64,000 nucleotides of DNA from Congeria kusceri (taxonomy: Eukaryota > Mollusca > Bivalvia > Myida > Dreissenidae), in assembly GCA_027627225.1 (NCBI GenBank), contig CM051028.1:20545701-20609700 (forward strand), read 5' to 3'. Numbering within the stretch: the first letter of the stretch is position 1; each line of letters begins with the position of its first letter. The position numbers were made by a program, and so were the translations under genes. The notes under the pieces are model-generated. The model worked only from the letters and a program-made list of their open reading frames with translations, did not search any database and was not told the origin of the DNA. Positions 1-11,435 of this stretch are shown piece by piece.

Positions 1-337
1 ACTTACAAACATCATTTCAACTTTAAAAAGGTAGTATTCCACTTGAAACAATTCACAATTTTTGTCACAACTATCTTTCGATGTATAGAAAACAAACAAC
101 AGCTACACATAGTATTAACCTGTAATATTACAATATTGATCTATCAATGAAATGTGTTTCCATTGCTACAACATTGATGTTACTTTGTAATAAAAACATC
201 AAATCTATTACAATACATATTTCAATATATCGTAAATGTAAATGTGCTCATACATAATGCAAACTATGTAAATCCATTTATGCCAGCTTCTCTATTTCTC
301 ATTTAAATGATTAAATAATTTGTTGTTTTTTTGTCCA
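1..337. other. 3' flank of the Mab-21-like gene
   Basis: AT-rich sequence downstream of the stop codon of the minus-strand gene. I see no ORF, no clear polyadenylation signal on the minus strand and no repeat. Confidence 0.5.
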
Positions 338-2509
338 TTAAGTAAGCGATTTATAACGTAAATGTTGCCAAAGTAACCGACACATGTGCCAGTAAGCAGC
401 ATTGTTGTTAGGGGCTGACTTCACAGAAAGTTTGTAGATATCCCACGCGCAGGGTATCATATTATCCAATTCACAAATATGTCCGTACATGTTCCACGCG
501 GTACCGAATCGTCCGACGAACAGATCTGGCATCGCATCGCAATATTCTGTAAGTTTTTGCAAGGCTTTTTGTTTTCCTTCATTGTCTCTGTAGGAAAGGT
601 ACTGAAGGTAGTAGAGGAATTGTTTGGCGTCAAAAACCACAATGGAGTCCATCCAGTCTCTATTAGGATCATTTCTTGTTCTTTCGTCATCGGCTGTTAC
701 CGTTCTGTACATTTCATAAATTAAATGACTAGGGACACAGTTAATTTCATGTCTTGTAAATTCTACATCAACTATTACCTTTGTTGCAAAATACTTGAAG
801 ACTTCATTTGGCGTTAGTGTTTCTGTTCTTATAAATTCTGGTTTCAAAGCGTCCCCGTTTTGTAACATTGAGATGTGAACCATATCCGGTGTAATTCTGC
901 TCTCAATATCCTTAAGCACTGTAACAGCTCGATCATATTGGTGTGTGCAAACGAGCATTGACGCATACTTCAAATAATTTGAGATTTGTCCAGACTTTAA
1001 AGAAATTTCGTACATTTTGTAAATATCGTCTGTAATCGGGTTCCCATCACCTATTTTTACAGAAGCTTCTACGGAGGCTGCAGTATTACTTACGTGTTGA
1101 TAAACGAATTCAAGTTCAAAACTGTAACATCTTTCGTGTGCAATTTTGTGTTCCAAATTCTGTGCGCACTGTTTTATGAATTTTCTGAATAGTTCCGTTT
1201 TACGTGCATTTATTTCGTAACAAAAGTTATTGCTTATATGAATTAAATCGAAATGCATTAAATCAGTGAAAGTACTTAAACGATTACGACATCTTGACAT
1301 AAATTTAGAATCTGATGCCATGGCCCCCGTTTTCAGTCTTTCGCCCACATAGTCTATGTTTATCTCATATACACATTGCAGGTCTGTGTTAATTATCCTC
1401 GTCAGTTCATTAATCAATTGTCGGAATTCCCAGACTTCAAGTTTTCCAGCAAACAGGTCAACAAAGGCGATTGAGTAATGAGGACAGAAACGTCGTTTCA
1501 GAAATCGTCGAAGCGTCTTCAAACAATAGAGTACGCATTGCACGAGATTTCCGTTCTGCCATATTCTTTCCGGATATTTTTCGATTGTGAAAAGTAGGGC
1601 CGTTTTCATGTGAAACGTGCTTAGTCGGTCCCCAACGAGGGGTTTGAAGAATTGGTTTCGTATCATTTTCGTAAGTATGTATGTCTTCATCTGTACGATG
1701 TCAAGGTCAAACATCAGTAAACGTTCTATCATGTTTGTAGACACTCGCCACTGACGAGATGCATAGTTTGTTGGACAGCGTATGTCCATGCAAACCATCC
1801 GGCCAATTGTATCATAAGAGAATGTGTGACCAATATTGCCCGGGTACATAAAAAACACCCCACATTGTTTCGCCTTCGTTATTTTTTCTTCTTTCGGCCA
1901 ATGACCAGGTTTTGGTCTGGTGAACAGCACCTGGCAGTCATCTGGGAGCGTTTGACAATGTATGGCATACACGTAGTCATGCGAACCTTTCCATGTATAC
2001 GCCGGACCGTGCTGTTCGTAGTCATCTGAGTCATCTTTAGTATTAAACGGATTTGGGAACCAACGGTTTGACAGCAATACTCGACCTTCTTCATCACGTA
2101 TTAACCCGTCGCGTGTCTGCGGTAATACATAACAATTATTTTTACCAGCAGGAGAAGGTTTATTGTCCTTGTCCCATAGTACATATTGCAGATAAAAACA
2201 TTGGGGAAATGAATTCTTTATCACAAGAAATGAAGACGATTGGCACTCAGACAAGTCTAGACATGCTGAAATAAAGTCTGGACAGATTAGGGCATCGGTG
2301 TCCGATTTCAAGCCAAATGTTGTAGATCCCTCTATTTGGCTACCAGTTACGTGTTGTGTAACTCTATTCTTATAAAAAAAAACTGTAGCACAAATCTCAT
2401 GCAGCGTGTAGACATACCTTCTTAAGTTTATAAGTTCTTCTGTCACGCCTATATCCTCAAGCACTGTAGACAATCTTATAGGCAACGGAACCTTGCTGTC
2501 CTGTTCCAT
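338..2509 (-). CDS. Mab-21-like / cGAS-like receptor (nucleotidyltransferase fold)
   Basis: One open frame of 723 residues from a true ATG (MEQDSKVP) to TAA. The nucleotidyltransferase signature is visible: GSQIEGS at residues 56-62, then D70-x-D72 (SDTDAL) as the first two metal-binding acids. HDYVYAIHC at about 177-185 fits the strand that carries the third acid (D178). It is followed by the Mab-21 helical domain, with WRVSTNMIERLLM at about 254-266, and a long helical C-terminal region ending in a TPR-like AAYWHMCRLLWQ segment. Animal cGAS and cGAS-like receptors sense nucleic acid in the cytosol and make cyclic dinucleotide signals; other Mab-21 members act in development and are not known to be active. 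All three acids appear present, so activity is possible but unproven. At 723 residues it is longer than Mab-21 (about 360) or human cGAS (522), and the excess lies in the C-terminal helices. A possible splice acceptor one base before the ATG suggests a separate 5' UTR exon. Confidence 0.9.
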   Translation of the reverse strand: MEQDSKVPLPIRLSTVLEDIGVTEELINLRRYVYTLHEICATVFFYKNRVTQHVTGSQIEGSTTFGLKSDTDALICPDFISACLDLSECQSSSFLVIKNSFPQCFYLQYVLWDKDNKPSPAGKNNCYVLPQTRDGLIRDEEGRVLLSNRWFPNPFNTKDDSDDYEQHGPAYTWKGSHDYVYAIHCQTLPDDCQVLFTRPKPGHWPKEEKITKAKQCGVFFMYPGNIGHTFSYDTIGRMVCMDIRCPTNYASRQWRVSTNMIERLLMFDLDIVQMKTYILTKMIRNQFFKPLVGDRLSTFHMKTALLFTIEKYPERIWQNGNLVQCVLYCLKTLRRFLKRRFCPHYSIAFVDLFAGKLEVWEFRQLINELTRIINTDLQCVYEINIDYVGERLKTGAMASDSKFMSRCRNRLSTFTDLMHFDLIHISNNFCYEINARKTELFRKFIKQCAQNLEHKIAHERCYSFELEFVYQHVSNTAASVEASVKIGDGNPITDDIYKMYEISLKSGQISNYLKYASMLVCTHQYDRAVTVLKDIESRITPDMVHISMLQNGDALKPEFIRTETLTPNEVFKYFATKVIVDVEFTRHEINCVPSHLIYEMYRTVTADDERTRNDPNRDWMDSIVVFDAKQFLYYLQYLSYRDNEGKQKALQKLTEYCDAMPDLFVGRFGTAWNMYGHICELDNMIPCAWDIYKLSVKSAPNNNAAYWHMCRLLWQHLRYKSLT

Positions 2510-2530
2510 TCTGTTCGAGAAGGGACATCA
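2510..2530 (-). promoter_or_regulatory. possible 3' splice site just before the ATG
   Basis: On the minus strand a pyrimidine-rich stretch (TCCCTTCTCGAACAG) ends one base before the ATG of the Mab-21-like gene. This would fit a UTR exon spliced onto a single coding exon. No upstream exon was located. Confidence 0.4.
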
Positions 2531-2798
2531 CAACTATTTACACAATACTATGAATTGGTCATTTTATTTCATGTCTAACTTTGCCACTTTCGGTTTCCCA
2601 TATGATTGCCTTGAGTTAAAATTTGTAATGTCATCACGGTGTGTCATTTGTTTTAATCCTTTCGTCAGGCAAGTTTCAATAATATATAAATTGTAATATA
2701 TCACACCATGATCGTTCATTTTATGTTATAAGCAATCATTTGAATGTACTTTCGTGTCATAAGTTGACAGTATTTGCTTGTTTTGTGTGTTTTCAATA

Positions 2799-2970
2799 TA
2801 ATCCAGCCGAACATTTACATCGAGGTCGAATGTTCCTTTCATCTGCTATCCAAAATAGATTTTAAAAAAACGTCTATTATAATATAATCCAGCCGAACAT
2901 ACACGATTTTCATCGAGGTCGAATGTTCCTTTCATCTGCCATCCAAAATAGATCAAACAAACCGTCTATT
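2799..2970. repeat. 84-bp tandem duplication
   Basis: Two adjacent copies of a unit that starts ATAATCCAGCCGAACAT (2799 and 2883) and contains TCGAGGTCGAATGTTCC. They differ by a few bases and a short indel. Confidence 0.8.
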
Positions 2971-2975
2971 AAATA

Positions 2976-4224
2976 TTTACAGGCAATATTCCTGGTGTGT
3001 TCAACAATGTTGCCGGTATCTAGTAAACAAATCCCACTACAGGTACTTTAGAGCTATATCAGGTTGCAGGTTTTAAAATAAATATTGCGTTACAAACATA
3101 AACTTGTAAATTAATACTATAGTAAAATATTCAAGTAGACGGAGTCGCCGAGAGTATACCTGACTAAACATAAACAAGCTTTAACCCAAATACATACACT
3201 CGTTCAGCGAACAACCAACTAAATACCGCGGTGTTCTCTACACATGCGCGTCAACAGTTTCAACAAGTAAATAATGCGGAGTGCAATTTCAAATACACCA
3301 TGTATTGGATGAGACCAACGCTAAGATCCAGAGCACGAACTGTAAAATATACTTAAAATCAAATTATAAAACAGCATGTTTTAATAGAAAACATAAGTGT
3401 TGTTTACGCACACAGTTTCTTTTTAACTTTCACAGTAATGTGAGAAACTGTCCCATAAAATAAACGAAAATAATTTTTTTTTAACAACTTCTAAGACTAA
3501 GTGTTTGGATTGTAATATAATGTCTAAAAGAATGTTTAATATCTACATGTTTGACAAACATTTATTCCCAACAATTTTGTATTAAATTGGGTTATTAGTT
3601 GTACTAGGTAATTGATCTTGCATTCATTTCAGACTTTTACAATTAACTCCTCAACTTGTATATGCCATTCAACATTTTAAACACCCTGGCATTACATCAT
3701 CTATGGAAATAATTGCTTTTTCCATCTAGCGTTCGTTACGTTTTATTCTTTAATATTGGTTATATCTGCTAAATAAGCACCGTGCATACTATATTATATT
3801 AGTACACTACACAGACTTTCATAAAATAGCCTACTGTTGATTGGTTTTAAACAAAACTCAATTTTACGTATAAAACTCTTATTCTACAGCAACTTACCGA
3901 ACGGACAACACACACATTTATAACCCTTTCACAACACACATTAGCGGCTGTCTCCAACGTTCGTTCACAGCACCAAGAGCAAAATCCGACTAAACGCAAT
4001 GCGCTAGAGCTAGTTTTAAAGTACCATGCTAAGGTCAGTAAAGGCTTTCACTTAAAATTGCCGACTAGCAAGTGTCGGTTTCGTTTTGTTTGTCCCTCCG
4101 CACCAAAGATGCATTCTGTGAGGATTCAGGCCCAGCCCTTACCGAAATTTAAATCATAGCAGCAATTTCCAGCTATTTCTTATCCACCGCCCTTGAAATC
4201 GGTACCGGATATTGAAATGGCCTT
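2976..4224. other. intergenic, nothing recognised
   Basis: AT-rich sequence with only short random frames on both strands. No gene, RNA or clear repeat was recognised. Confidence 0.5.
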
Positions 4225-4715
4225 CTACGTCCGTCTGACACGCATTTCAGTCCGCTGCCATTTCTTAGTAACTTGCTGGCAGGATTCCATAAAACTTAAA
4301 ACGGACCAAAACAGTGCAGTGATGCACGTTAAGTTTCACTTGGATCAGCCAGTTTCCCCCAGAGTAATTGCCCTTTATTCTATGAAAAATGCACAGTTTT
4401 TCCGTCTGCCGCCATTGCTCAGTAACTGCCTTGTAGTATTCCACGAAACTTAAAATAAATATGTACCAACATAGTGAAGTGATTTACGTCAAGTTTCACT
4501 AGATTCAGCCGATTTTCTATAGAGTTCTTGCCCTTTATTTCATGAAAAAGCACGCTTTTCCAATCCGCCGCCATTTCTCAGTAACTGGTTAGTAGAATTC
4601 CATAAAACTTAAAATAAATACGGACCATTATAGTGCGGCAATGCACGTCAAGATTCAGAGTTATTGCCAGTTCTTCAGAATTATTGCCCTTTATTCAATG
4701 AAAACATGCACAATT
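4225..4715. repeat. degenerate repeat, three units of about 155 bp
   Basis: Three successive units share CCGCCATTTCTCAGTAACT, a CCATAAAACTTAAAA block, CACGTCAAGTTTCACT and TTGCCCTTTATTC. They are diverged from one another. It is built like the other unit-array families in the window. Confidence 0.75.
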
Positions 4716-5534
4716 TGTTAATTTCTTAGAATTTCGAATTACATTTTAATAAAGTCCAATATATTGAATATCGTTAAAGATATTGATTTGACACTTGGAA
4801 TACTTGCTAATGGTAACACAATGGTGACATAGGGTAGGCGACATAACTGAGAAGCGAGCGTGCTAACCAATGCCCTCGCCGGACAGCCTGATGTATTAAT
4901 TTCAGCTTGCGAACTCTCTCTTATAACGACAAGCCGGCATACAACTAATACGCGTCCGAATGACAGCCTATTAAAACGTCTACTCACAGAGATGCTTTCT
5001 CGCTAATTTCCACAATAATAACTAATTTTTTAACTTAACCTCCATTGAATACAATACAATCACGCATATGCTTAAATCATTGTAAGCTCCTGAATTAAAA
5101 ATTGAAATGCAATTAAATACAGGTAATTCTGTCAGTCATTGAAAACCGTCAATATTCACGAATAGCTATAAGACGGTAATAGATCAATGACTAATGTCAT
5201 TATATGTCAGATAATCAGGAACTATTACATTGACCTGCTTATCTTGAGGTGCAATAGCGGGGTGTACTTGATTATCAAAATGTTACACCTTGGTATGTGC
5301 ATCTCGTGAATTTGAAATCCATGATTATTTCCAGAACTGAGTGTGGAAAAGAAATGCAACACGCAAACTTATTTTGTTTTATCAAATTATAGTAAAAACT
5401 TCATGTTTGCCTCTTAATGTTTGTTAAATTGGTTTTGTTTGATAACTTTTCTTTTAATCTACACAAAACGATAACTTTTTATATCAATTTATCAGACATT
5501 TTAGTTTACACTGTCTCTATTTCAATACATCAAT
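4716..5534. other. intergenic, nothing recognised
   Basis: No coding frame with family resemblance and no clear repeat was seen in this stretch. Confidence 0.5.
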
Positions 5535-5625
5535 GTTTAGTCAGTCTTGGATTGAAACGTGATCGCTCTTGCTTTAATTGCAAATGGTCTTCAGGCTGAG
5601 CTAACCGGGCTACTTAAGCTATCCC
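5535..5625 (-). repeat. degenerate tRNA-derived SINE head
   Basis: On the minus strand this is a decayed version of the tRNA-like sequence at 33003-33082. GAGCTAACCGGGC is shared, and the rest aligns with many changes. The box B region is no longer intact. Confidence 0.45.
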
Positions 5626-5979
5626 TTTTAGTGACCAAGTTCATATCGTTATTTACACCCATACTCAAATATAAATTCGTCTCCAAATTCAGATGTGGTT
5701 TTCATTACAATAGACACTTTTAAAATTAACTTGAGTACCATCACGATCCCCAATCGGGAAAGTAAAATGTGCAATCAGCTATGAATAAGGACCAATGGCA
5801 TCAATAGTAAATGGGGCCTCAAAAAATATACGTATGTCGGAACCAAGGAAGCATTAATATGAATTTGATTTGGTGATAGTATAGTTGCAAAGGCGAACGT
5901 TTGTGTGTATTCACTTATTAGATGAAAAATAAGAAATACCCACTGGGAAGAATAGATGGTCAAGTAAAACAATCAGAGA

Positions 5980-6330
5980 CTGACAGGATAAAGCACATGA
6001 AGGAATAAATGAAGAATGTCAGACAAGATGGAAGACAGCAATACAAATAGGAAGTACGACAGGAAGTAAGAAAACGAAGGAATGGAAAAAGAAGGACTGG
6101 ACGTCAGAAAAGACGGAAGACAGGAAGGAAGGCAGGCAAGAAGATAGGAAAACTTGAAATAAGTAAGTGGAAAAGGACAACAGGACGACAGATAGGAAGA
6201 AAGACAGGAAGGAAGGCAGACAGGAAGGAAGAAATTATGGGAGAAATGAATGAAGGAATGAAGAAAAATCTATTGAAGAGAGTAGGTAATGAATGAAGGA
6301 ATGCAGGAACACGTGAATAAAGCAAGAACC
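5980..6330 (+). repeat. purine-rich GAAGGAAG simple-repeat tract
   Basis: Long imperfect run of AGGAAGG, GACAGGAAG and GAATGAAGGAATG motifs. The same composition returns at about 7145-7225, on the far side of the unit array at 6410-7050. Confidence 0.8.
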
Positions 6331-6409
6331 ATGGAAATTCCACGAAATCCAAATTTTTCGAACGAAATGCATAACAGTCAGCACAATCATAAAAGAAAGT
6401 TTTGAATGT

Positions 6410-7050
6410 ACGGTGAAAGTCGTATAGCTATGGCTAGAAATACATATTGCAATTATTTACATAAGTACAACTTCACGACCTCACCCGCCCCATATGCAAT
6501 TGCAACCTAGGTCTCGATATAAGATATCGTATCTACATATGACGTTTCATTACAATATCTAAATTCGTTCTCAAATAGTTCAGCGGAAACCGTTTTTCTA
6601 TTTTTAGTAAAGGTGACATTGACCTTGTCCCCACCCGCCCCATACGGAATCCCAAACGTGGTCTTGATATATGGTATATCCATAATTATAAAGTTTCATT
6701 TAAAACATCTCAATTTGTTCTGAAGTTGTTGAGCGGCAAAGGTTTTTCTGTTTTTAGTAACGGTGACCTTGACCCCACCCACCCCATATACAATCCCAAG
6801 CCAGATAGCCAAGGTATCTATCTACACATGAAGTTTCATTAATATACACATGAAGTTTCATTAATATACCTTAAATCGTTCTCTAGTGATTGAACAGAAA
6901 CCTTTTTTCCTTTTTTAGTAACAGTGACCTTGACCCCACCCACCGCATGTGCAATCCTAAGCGAGTTTTCGCTATAAAGTATCTATGCATGAAGTTTCAT
7001 TACAATAGCTCAATCCGTTCTCGAGTTTGAGAACGGAAACCGAAAGTTGA
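6410..7050 (+). repeat. unit-array repeat with GTGACCTTGACC core
   Basis: About four units of 140-160 bp. Each has TGAAGTTTCATTA, CTCAATTCGTTCTC, GAGCGGAAACCGTTTTT, TTTTTAGTAACGGTGACC, a CCCCACCC block and ATGCAATCCCAAGCGAG. It is the same family as the arrays at 22180-22815 and 28085-28840. Confidence 0.85.
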
Positions 7051-7436
7051 CGAAAGTTGACATTCCCCCCGTCCGCCCGCGCAACGACATAATCCATTCT
7101 AATAACCGAAATTTTTCTTCTTCGAACAATTTTTTAAAATATTCAGAAGATAGGAAAGTCGGACGGATGGCAGGAATAAAGACACGAAGGAATGAAGACA
7201 AAATGGAAGACAGGAAGGAAAAAATGCTTGAACTGTTAATTGACTTTTTTCATATTTACAATTCATTACATTACAACTTCATTTCTACATTCAAGAAGCA
7301 CAACTTGGTTGAACAAATATTTATAAAGTACCCATATTGTAGCATTGACTGTAGGTGTGAATAATTAATTCATACATATATAACAAATTGTTCTTCACGA
7401 ATTATTTCCTGTTATAGTACTCTTGAATAAATCATG

Positions 7437-7825
7437 CTGAACACGCTTCAAATAAGTAGCGATTTGCCCAGACTTCAAAGAAATTGCGTAAATGTCGTAA
7501 ATGTCTTCTGTAATTGGTTCATCGTGAACAATTTTTGCAGACGTTTCCAATGAGGCTATACTACTGATTATGTTTTTATTAACATGGGAAAATTTTAAAA
7601 TCTAATCGCGTCTGTGTTCAAATGAATGTGCTAACCGTTTTACGAGCGCCATGAATCTTTGCGTCATGTTGTTTATTGCTTCTATATTTAATTCTCTCTT
7701 CATGTGACCGCTAAAGAACAACACCAAATCATTTTCGTTAACGTTTTAAAATCCATCCCAATGATAGTACAACTTGGGCTGTATAGATTTGAGAGTTAAC
7801 TCAATCAATTGTAATCCTGATTAGG
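7437..7825 (-). pseudogene. Mab-21/cGAS-like receptor fragment, decayed
   Basis: The minus-strand translation of 7437-7570 gives PITEDIYDIYAISLKSGQ, which matches PITDDIYKMYEISLKSGQ of the gene at 338-2509. Further upstream, INNMTQRF and LAHSFEHR align with its EINARKTELFRKF and CAQNLEHK, and QLIELT with QLINELT. The match covers roughly residues 365-520 of that gene but needs frame changes, and a TAG stop lies in frame just after HSFEHRRD. No N-terminal catalytic part was found nearby. It is a relic of a second copy on the same strand. Confidence 0.85.
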
Positions 7826-8245
7826 TATATAGACAAATAAATAAGTAAAACTCTCTAAAAATGGTGACAATTCAACGAATATTGTTCGATCATATTAAAC
7901 AAATCGCGAATGGCAAATAATTTGGTTATATATGTATATGCATTTTTAACTGCTATTGTGTGTATCAAATTTTTTACATGAACTGATTTCAAATCGAGTT
8001 TTTCTGTCTTAGTTTGTTATCTTAAAGGGACAATGCCTGCGAAAGTGTGATCGTCTGCAACATTGCTAATGTTTTAATTTTATTGAAATTGAGAGTACAA
8101 ATGCGTGGATAGTTAGTTTAGTATGAATAATTTACTACATTTTGAGATTTTTAATAAAATGCAAATATACAAAAATGTTTCAAAATATGAAAACGAAACG
8201 AATTCTTAACGTCTGAGTCAGACGACCACATGACAATTAGCAACA
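7826..8245. other. intergenic, nothing recognised
   Basis: AT-rich sequence without a supported gene or repeat. Confidence 0.4.
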
Positions 8246-8510
8246 CTCTAACTGCGGTCCGTATTCACAAACCTTCTTTTAGACTTAAGACTAAGAATAA
8301 AAAATATTTTCGAAACTGTTCTGTTCTAAGTGCCCTGTAATTATGAATCTTACTTGGTATTCATCCACTCTGATTACTGCATTCTTTGTTTAGAATGATT
8401 TGTTAATGACATAAGCAACATTGGTACCTGTTATATGTGCTAGCAAACTAGTATATTTTCTTGAGTTTAAGTCTGTTCTTTATTCATAAGTCTAAGAATG
8501 AGTTGGTGGA
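8246..8510. mobile_element. possible foldback element with GTCCGTATTCACAAA end
   Basis: The left end, GGTCCGTATTCACAAACC, resembles the left inverted repeat of the element at 35765-35910. The right side, TCTTTATTCATAAGTCTAAG, is loosely complementary to the left TTCTTTTAGACTTAAGAC. Boundaries are uncertain. Confidence 0.4.
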
Positions 8511-8754
8511 TATACTGACCTTTGAGAAGTATACGCACAAACTATAGTTATAGAAAATACACATCTGATACAAACTCGTAAAAAATAAATGTGCCAAACA
8601 AACATGACCTAAATTATATATTTATTATTTTGTCAGAGTGCCTGAACTAAACTAGAAGGGTGGTGATGAAGACCTTAGTAATGGGAAAAACACCGTTTGC
8701 TTTATACCATGTGCAATAAAGGCGTATATACATACTTTATTATTACACCCATTT

Positions 8755-9155
8755 GTGAAAATGTCCTAGTTTCCCGTCAAAGGAATGTTAATCCCATGCA
8801 TGATTTTTGCACGGAGAAATCCCGTTATTGTGGTCAGTGAAGATTTTCAAATTTGAGGGTCGTCTCATAAATCTATACTAGTATCCAAAATTGAACAAAA
8901 AGATTGGTCCAGCAAATGGAGAAAATAGGTAATTATAAACAAGTTGGCGTGGTTTTTCCATGCAAATTTACTTATTGGTGGACACAAACTTACCTAGTGA
9001 TTTTTAGTTCGTAAATTGTTGACTTTATTATATATTGTAAACTTCTAATAATGTTCAAAATGTTTCATAGACGGCCCTTAAAATCACTTGTCCATTTGCT
9101 GACAATTAATATGACCGTTAGAAATACAGTTATTCATGGAAAGCATGAAACATGA
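8755..9155 (+). repeat. interspersed repeat, longer copy
   Basis: Its start (GTCCTAGTTTCCCGTCAA through GCATGATTTTTGCA) and end (CAGTTATTCATGGAAAGCAT) are both found at 32760-32872, where about 280 bp of the middle are missing. Two copies of one element therefore differ by an internal deletion. Confidence 0.75.
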
Positions 9156-9521
9156 GAAAATCAACACGTCTAATCCACAAATCCGACTCATATCCGGTGT
9201 TTTACGAACACTAATTACACACGCCTCACTCGCCTTGGATTCGTAGTGAAGATAAATCCACTTTCACATAAAAACCTTTTCTGTGAAACACTTGTTTGTA
9301 CCTACTGGAAAAGGATATCACTTATGGCTGTCAAGAATACAATTAAGTCTATGTCTGAGGCCCGGCTTGCGCATTGCGTACATCTTAAAAGCGTCAGTCA
9401 TCGAGGTAAGTTGTTATAGCTTCTACATCATATATATTATATAAGTGTAGTTTCGCATAATAATTATATTTAATGCTTTTTAACAAACCCGCTTATCAGT
9501 AATGTATTCGTATTTTTGTAC

Positions 9522-9655
9522 TTGATTTATCATCATCATCGTCATCGTCATTTTCATCGTCATCATCATCATCATCGTTATCATCATCATCATCGTCATC
9601 GTCATCATCATCATCATAATCATCGTCATCATCATCATCATCATCATCACTTTAA
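9522..9655. repeat. TCA/TCG trinucleotide microsatellite
   Basis: About 130 bp of TCATCATCATCG-type repeats. It makes a Met-rich frame on the minus strand that is not a real gene. Confidence 0.95.
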
Positions 9656-10454
9656 ATAAGTCTCGATACACTGTCAACCACCATTTATCCAGTATAATAA
9701 TACTTATAGTGTCTATAATATAAACATTGAGCTTTAAAAAAACGTAGCCACTTCTTACGTGCCAACCTTCACAGACAAAAAAAATCTGTAAATGATTTTG
9801 TAACTGATCGTCCTTCTTAAGTTCGGCTCCACAAAGAGTATAGATAAGGGCCAAAATTGGGGCCCAGATGTTGTACAATATTATATATAGTCACGTCAAA
9901 TCTCGTATAGACGAGAATTCGAATGAGAACTGAAACATCTGGTTTTAGTATTATCTAGTACACTGGAACGCTCGGTTTTGGATATTGTCATTGGAAATAA
10001 AGGTTTGGCTTTTAAATAATGAATTTTGACACCGTATTATATTTTATTATTAATTATAATTAATATTATTAGTTTTAACATATTGTGTTTACCTTTAATC
10101 CCGATAAAAACATTCGTCTCGAAATAATTTAGAATCTACAAAAATCGTGTAATTAATACTTTGTACCGTAATGCGATTTTTTTAAAAATACTATACTTTA
10201 TATTGTATTAGTATTTATATAAAATATTCAAGTTTACAGTTATTGTGAATGATAGTTATATTACGAGTTTACTGAAGAAAAATGATATAATTTGGAATAA
10301 CATTGTGAAACATTATCTAAGTGTCGTATCACATAGGGGTGTATTTGATATGTTAGGAAAATAATAAAACAAAAATGACATTTCAGACGACCTTCTCGTA
10401 AATCGATTAAAACCATAACCATTCACTTTGGGAGGTGCGTAAATACCGTCCACC
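9656..10454. other. upstream of the FMO fragment, nothing recognised
   Basis: AT-rich sequence. No convincing promoter motif stands out before the FMO start codon. Confidence 0.4.
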
Positions 10455-10569
10455 ATGGCCCAGAAGACGTGTTGTGTTATCGGCGCGGGCGTAGCCGGTT
10501 TGACGGCCACTAAACACTGCCTGGATGAAGGGATTCGGCCCGTCTGCTACGAGAAAGATGTGGATATAG
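10455..10569 (+). CDS. flavin-containing monooxygenase, exon 1
   Basis: The ATG lies in a good context (CACCATGGCC). The peptide MAQKTCCVIGAGVAGLTATK contains the GxGxxG FAD-binding loop (GAGVAG) of the N-terminal Rossmann fold, followed by the CxxEK segment at the second strand. The exon ends in phase 1 at G|GTAGGT after DVDI. FMOs oxidise soft nitrogen or sulphur atoms with FAD, NADPH and oxygen, usually at the ER. The next exon at 11314 continues the family sequence exactly in phase. Confidence 0.85.
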
Positions 10570-11313
10570 GTAGGTGCAGATTTTTTTATAAGATCTATCG
10601 GTCGTGTGTATTTTTTAATTTTTTAATGGATTTCGGTCCGTTTGCTAGGTAAATCGCAGATATAGGGAGTTGATACCTTATATTTATACGCATATGTTAT
10701 ATAGTTTGCTTATAGGATCTGAAAGCATTCGATCCGTGTGTTACGAGATAGATGATGATATATTTTGACTAGGACTTACGGTTGTATATAGGATTCAGTC
10801 CGTTTTCTGAATAAGGCATTATTGGTAGACAGTGTTTTGCTTATGGGTAGAGGCTGTATGTAGATATGTAAAATGAAAACGACCCGTTTGCTACGTCCGC
10901 TACTAGAACATTGAAGATATCCATATTCTTTATTTAATTCAAAACGTCAAGAGTTACATGTAAATTAAGCAGAACTGAAGATTGTATATAGAACATGAAA
11001 GGGGTTTTCTATTAATAAGATGTAGATAATTATGATGGTGTTCTTTAAGATCTTTAAGTAGCATATCCGATCGGGAGTATTAAATCCGATCGGGAGTAGT
11101 TGATTTAAAGACATAAAAGTATGTTTAGGCTATATATAATGGTTGTATATTGGGTCTTAAAAGGCTTTGTTATAGTGAAGACATGAATATTTGTGGATAT
11201 ATTATAATTTCATATTATAATATTTTTAATAAACCTTGCATGTAGAGTCTGCCTTAAAAGGGATTTTTCCTATTAATATTTTGTCACAAATGGCGATTCT
11301 TGTTTCGTGTTAG

Positions 11314-11435
11314 GGGGTCTCTGGCTGTACCACCACGCGGAGTCTAACGACACCGACCCCAGCCTGTACAACTCGTGCAGCATAAACACGAGCAAGGAGA
11401 TGACGTGCTTAGTTGGAATCATGAATGTATTGTAG
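11314..11435 (+). pseudogene. flavin-containing monooxygenase, exon 2, truncated
   Basis: After the acceptor TTTCGTGTTAG the frame joins exon 1 to read DIGGLWLYHHAESN, then LYNSCSINTSKEMTC. These are the GGLW and NTSKE motifs typical of FMO N-termini. Homology stops after MTC: the family normally continues FSDFP, but here the sequence reads LVGIMNVL and a TAG. No donor or later FMO exon was seen downstream. The gene was probably cut by a deletion or insertion; a short functional product is unlikely. Confidence 0.75.

Noticed and set aside
9522..9655. CRISPR-like array or other spaced repeat system
   Set aside because: All direct repeats in the window are microsatellites, minisatellites or transposon units without unique spacers, and the genome is eukaryotic.
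9480..9878. 132-codon minus-strand frame with a Met run
   Set aside because: The core is the TCA/TCG microsatellite; the rest has no family resemblance and the start is not supported.
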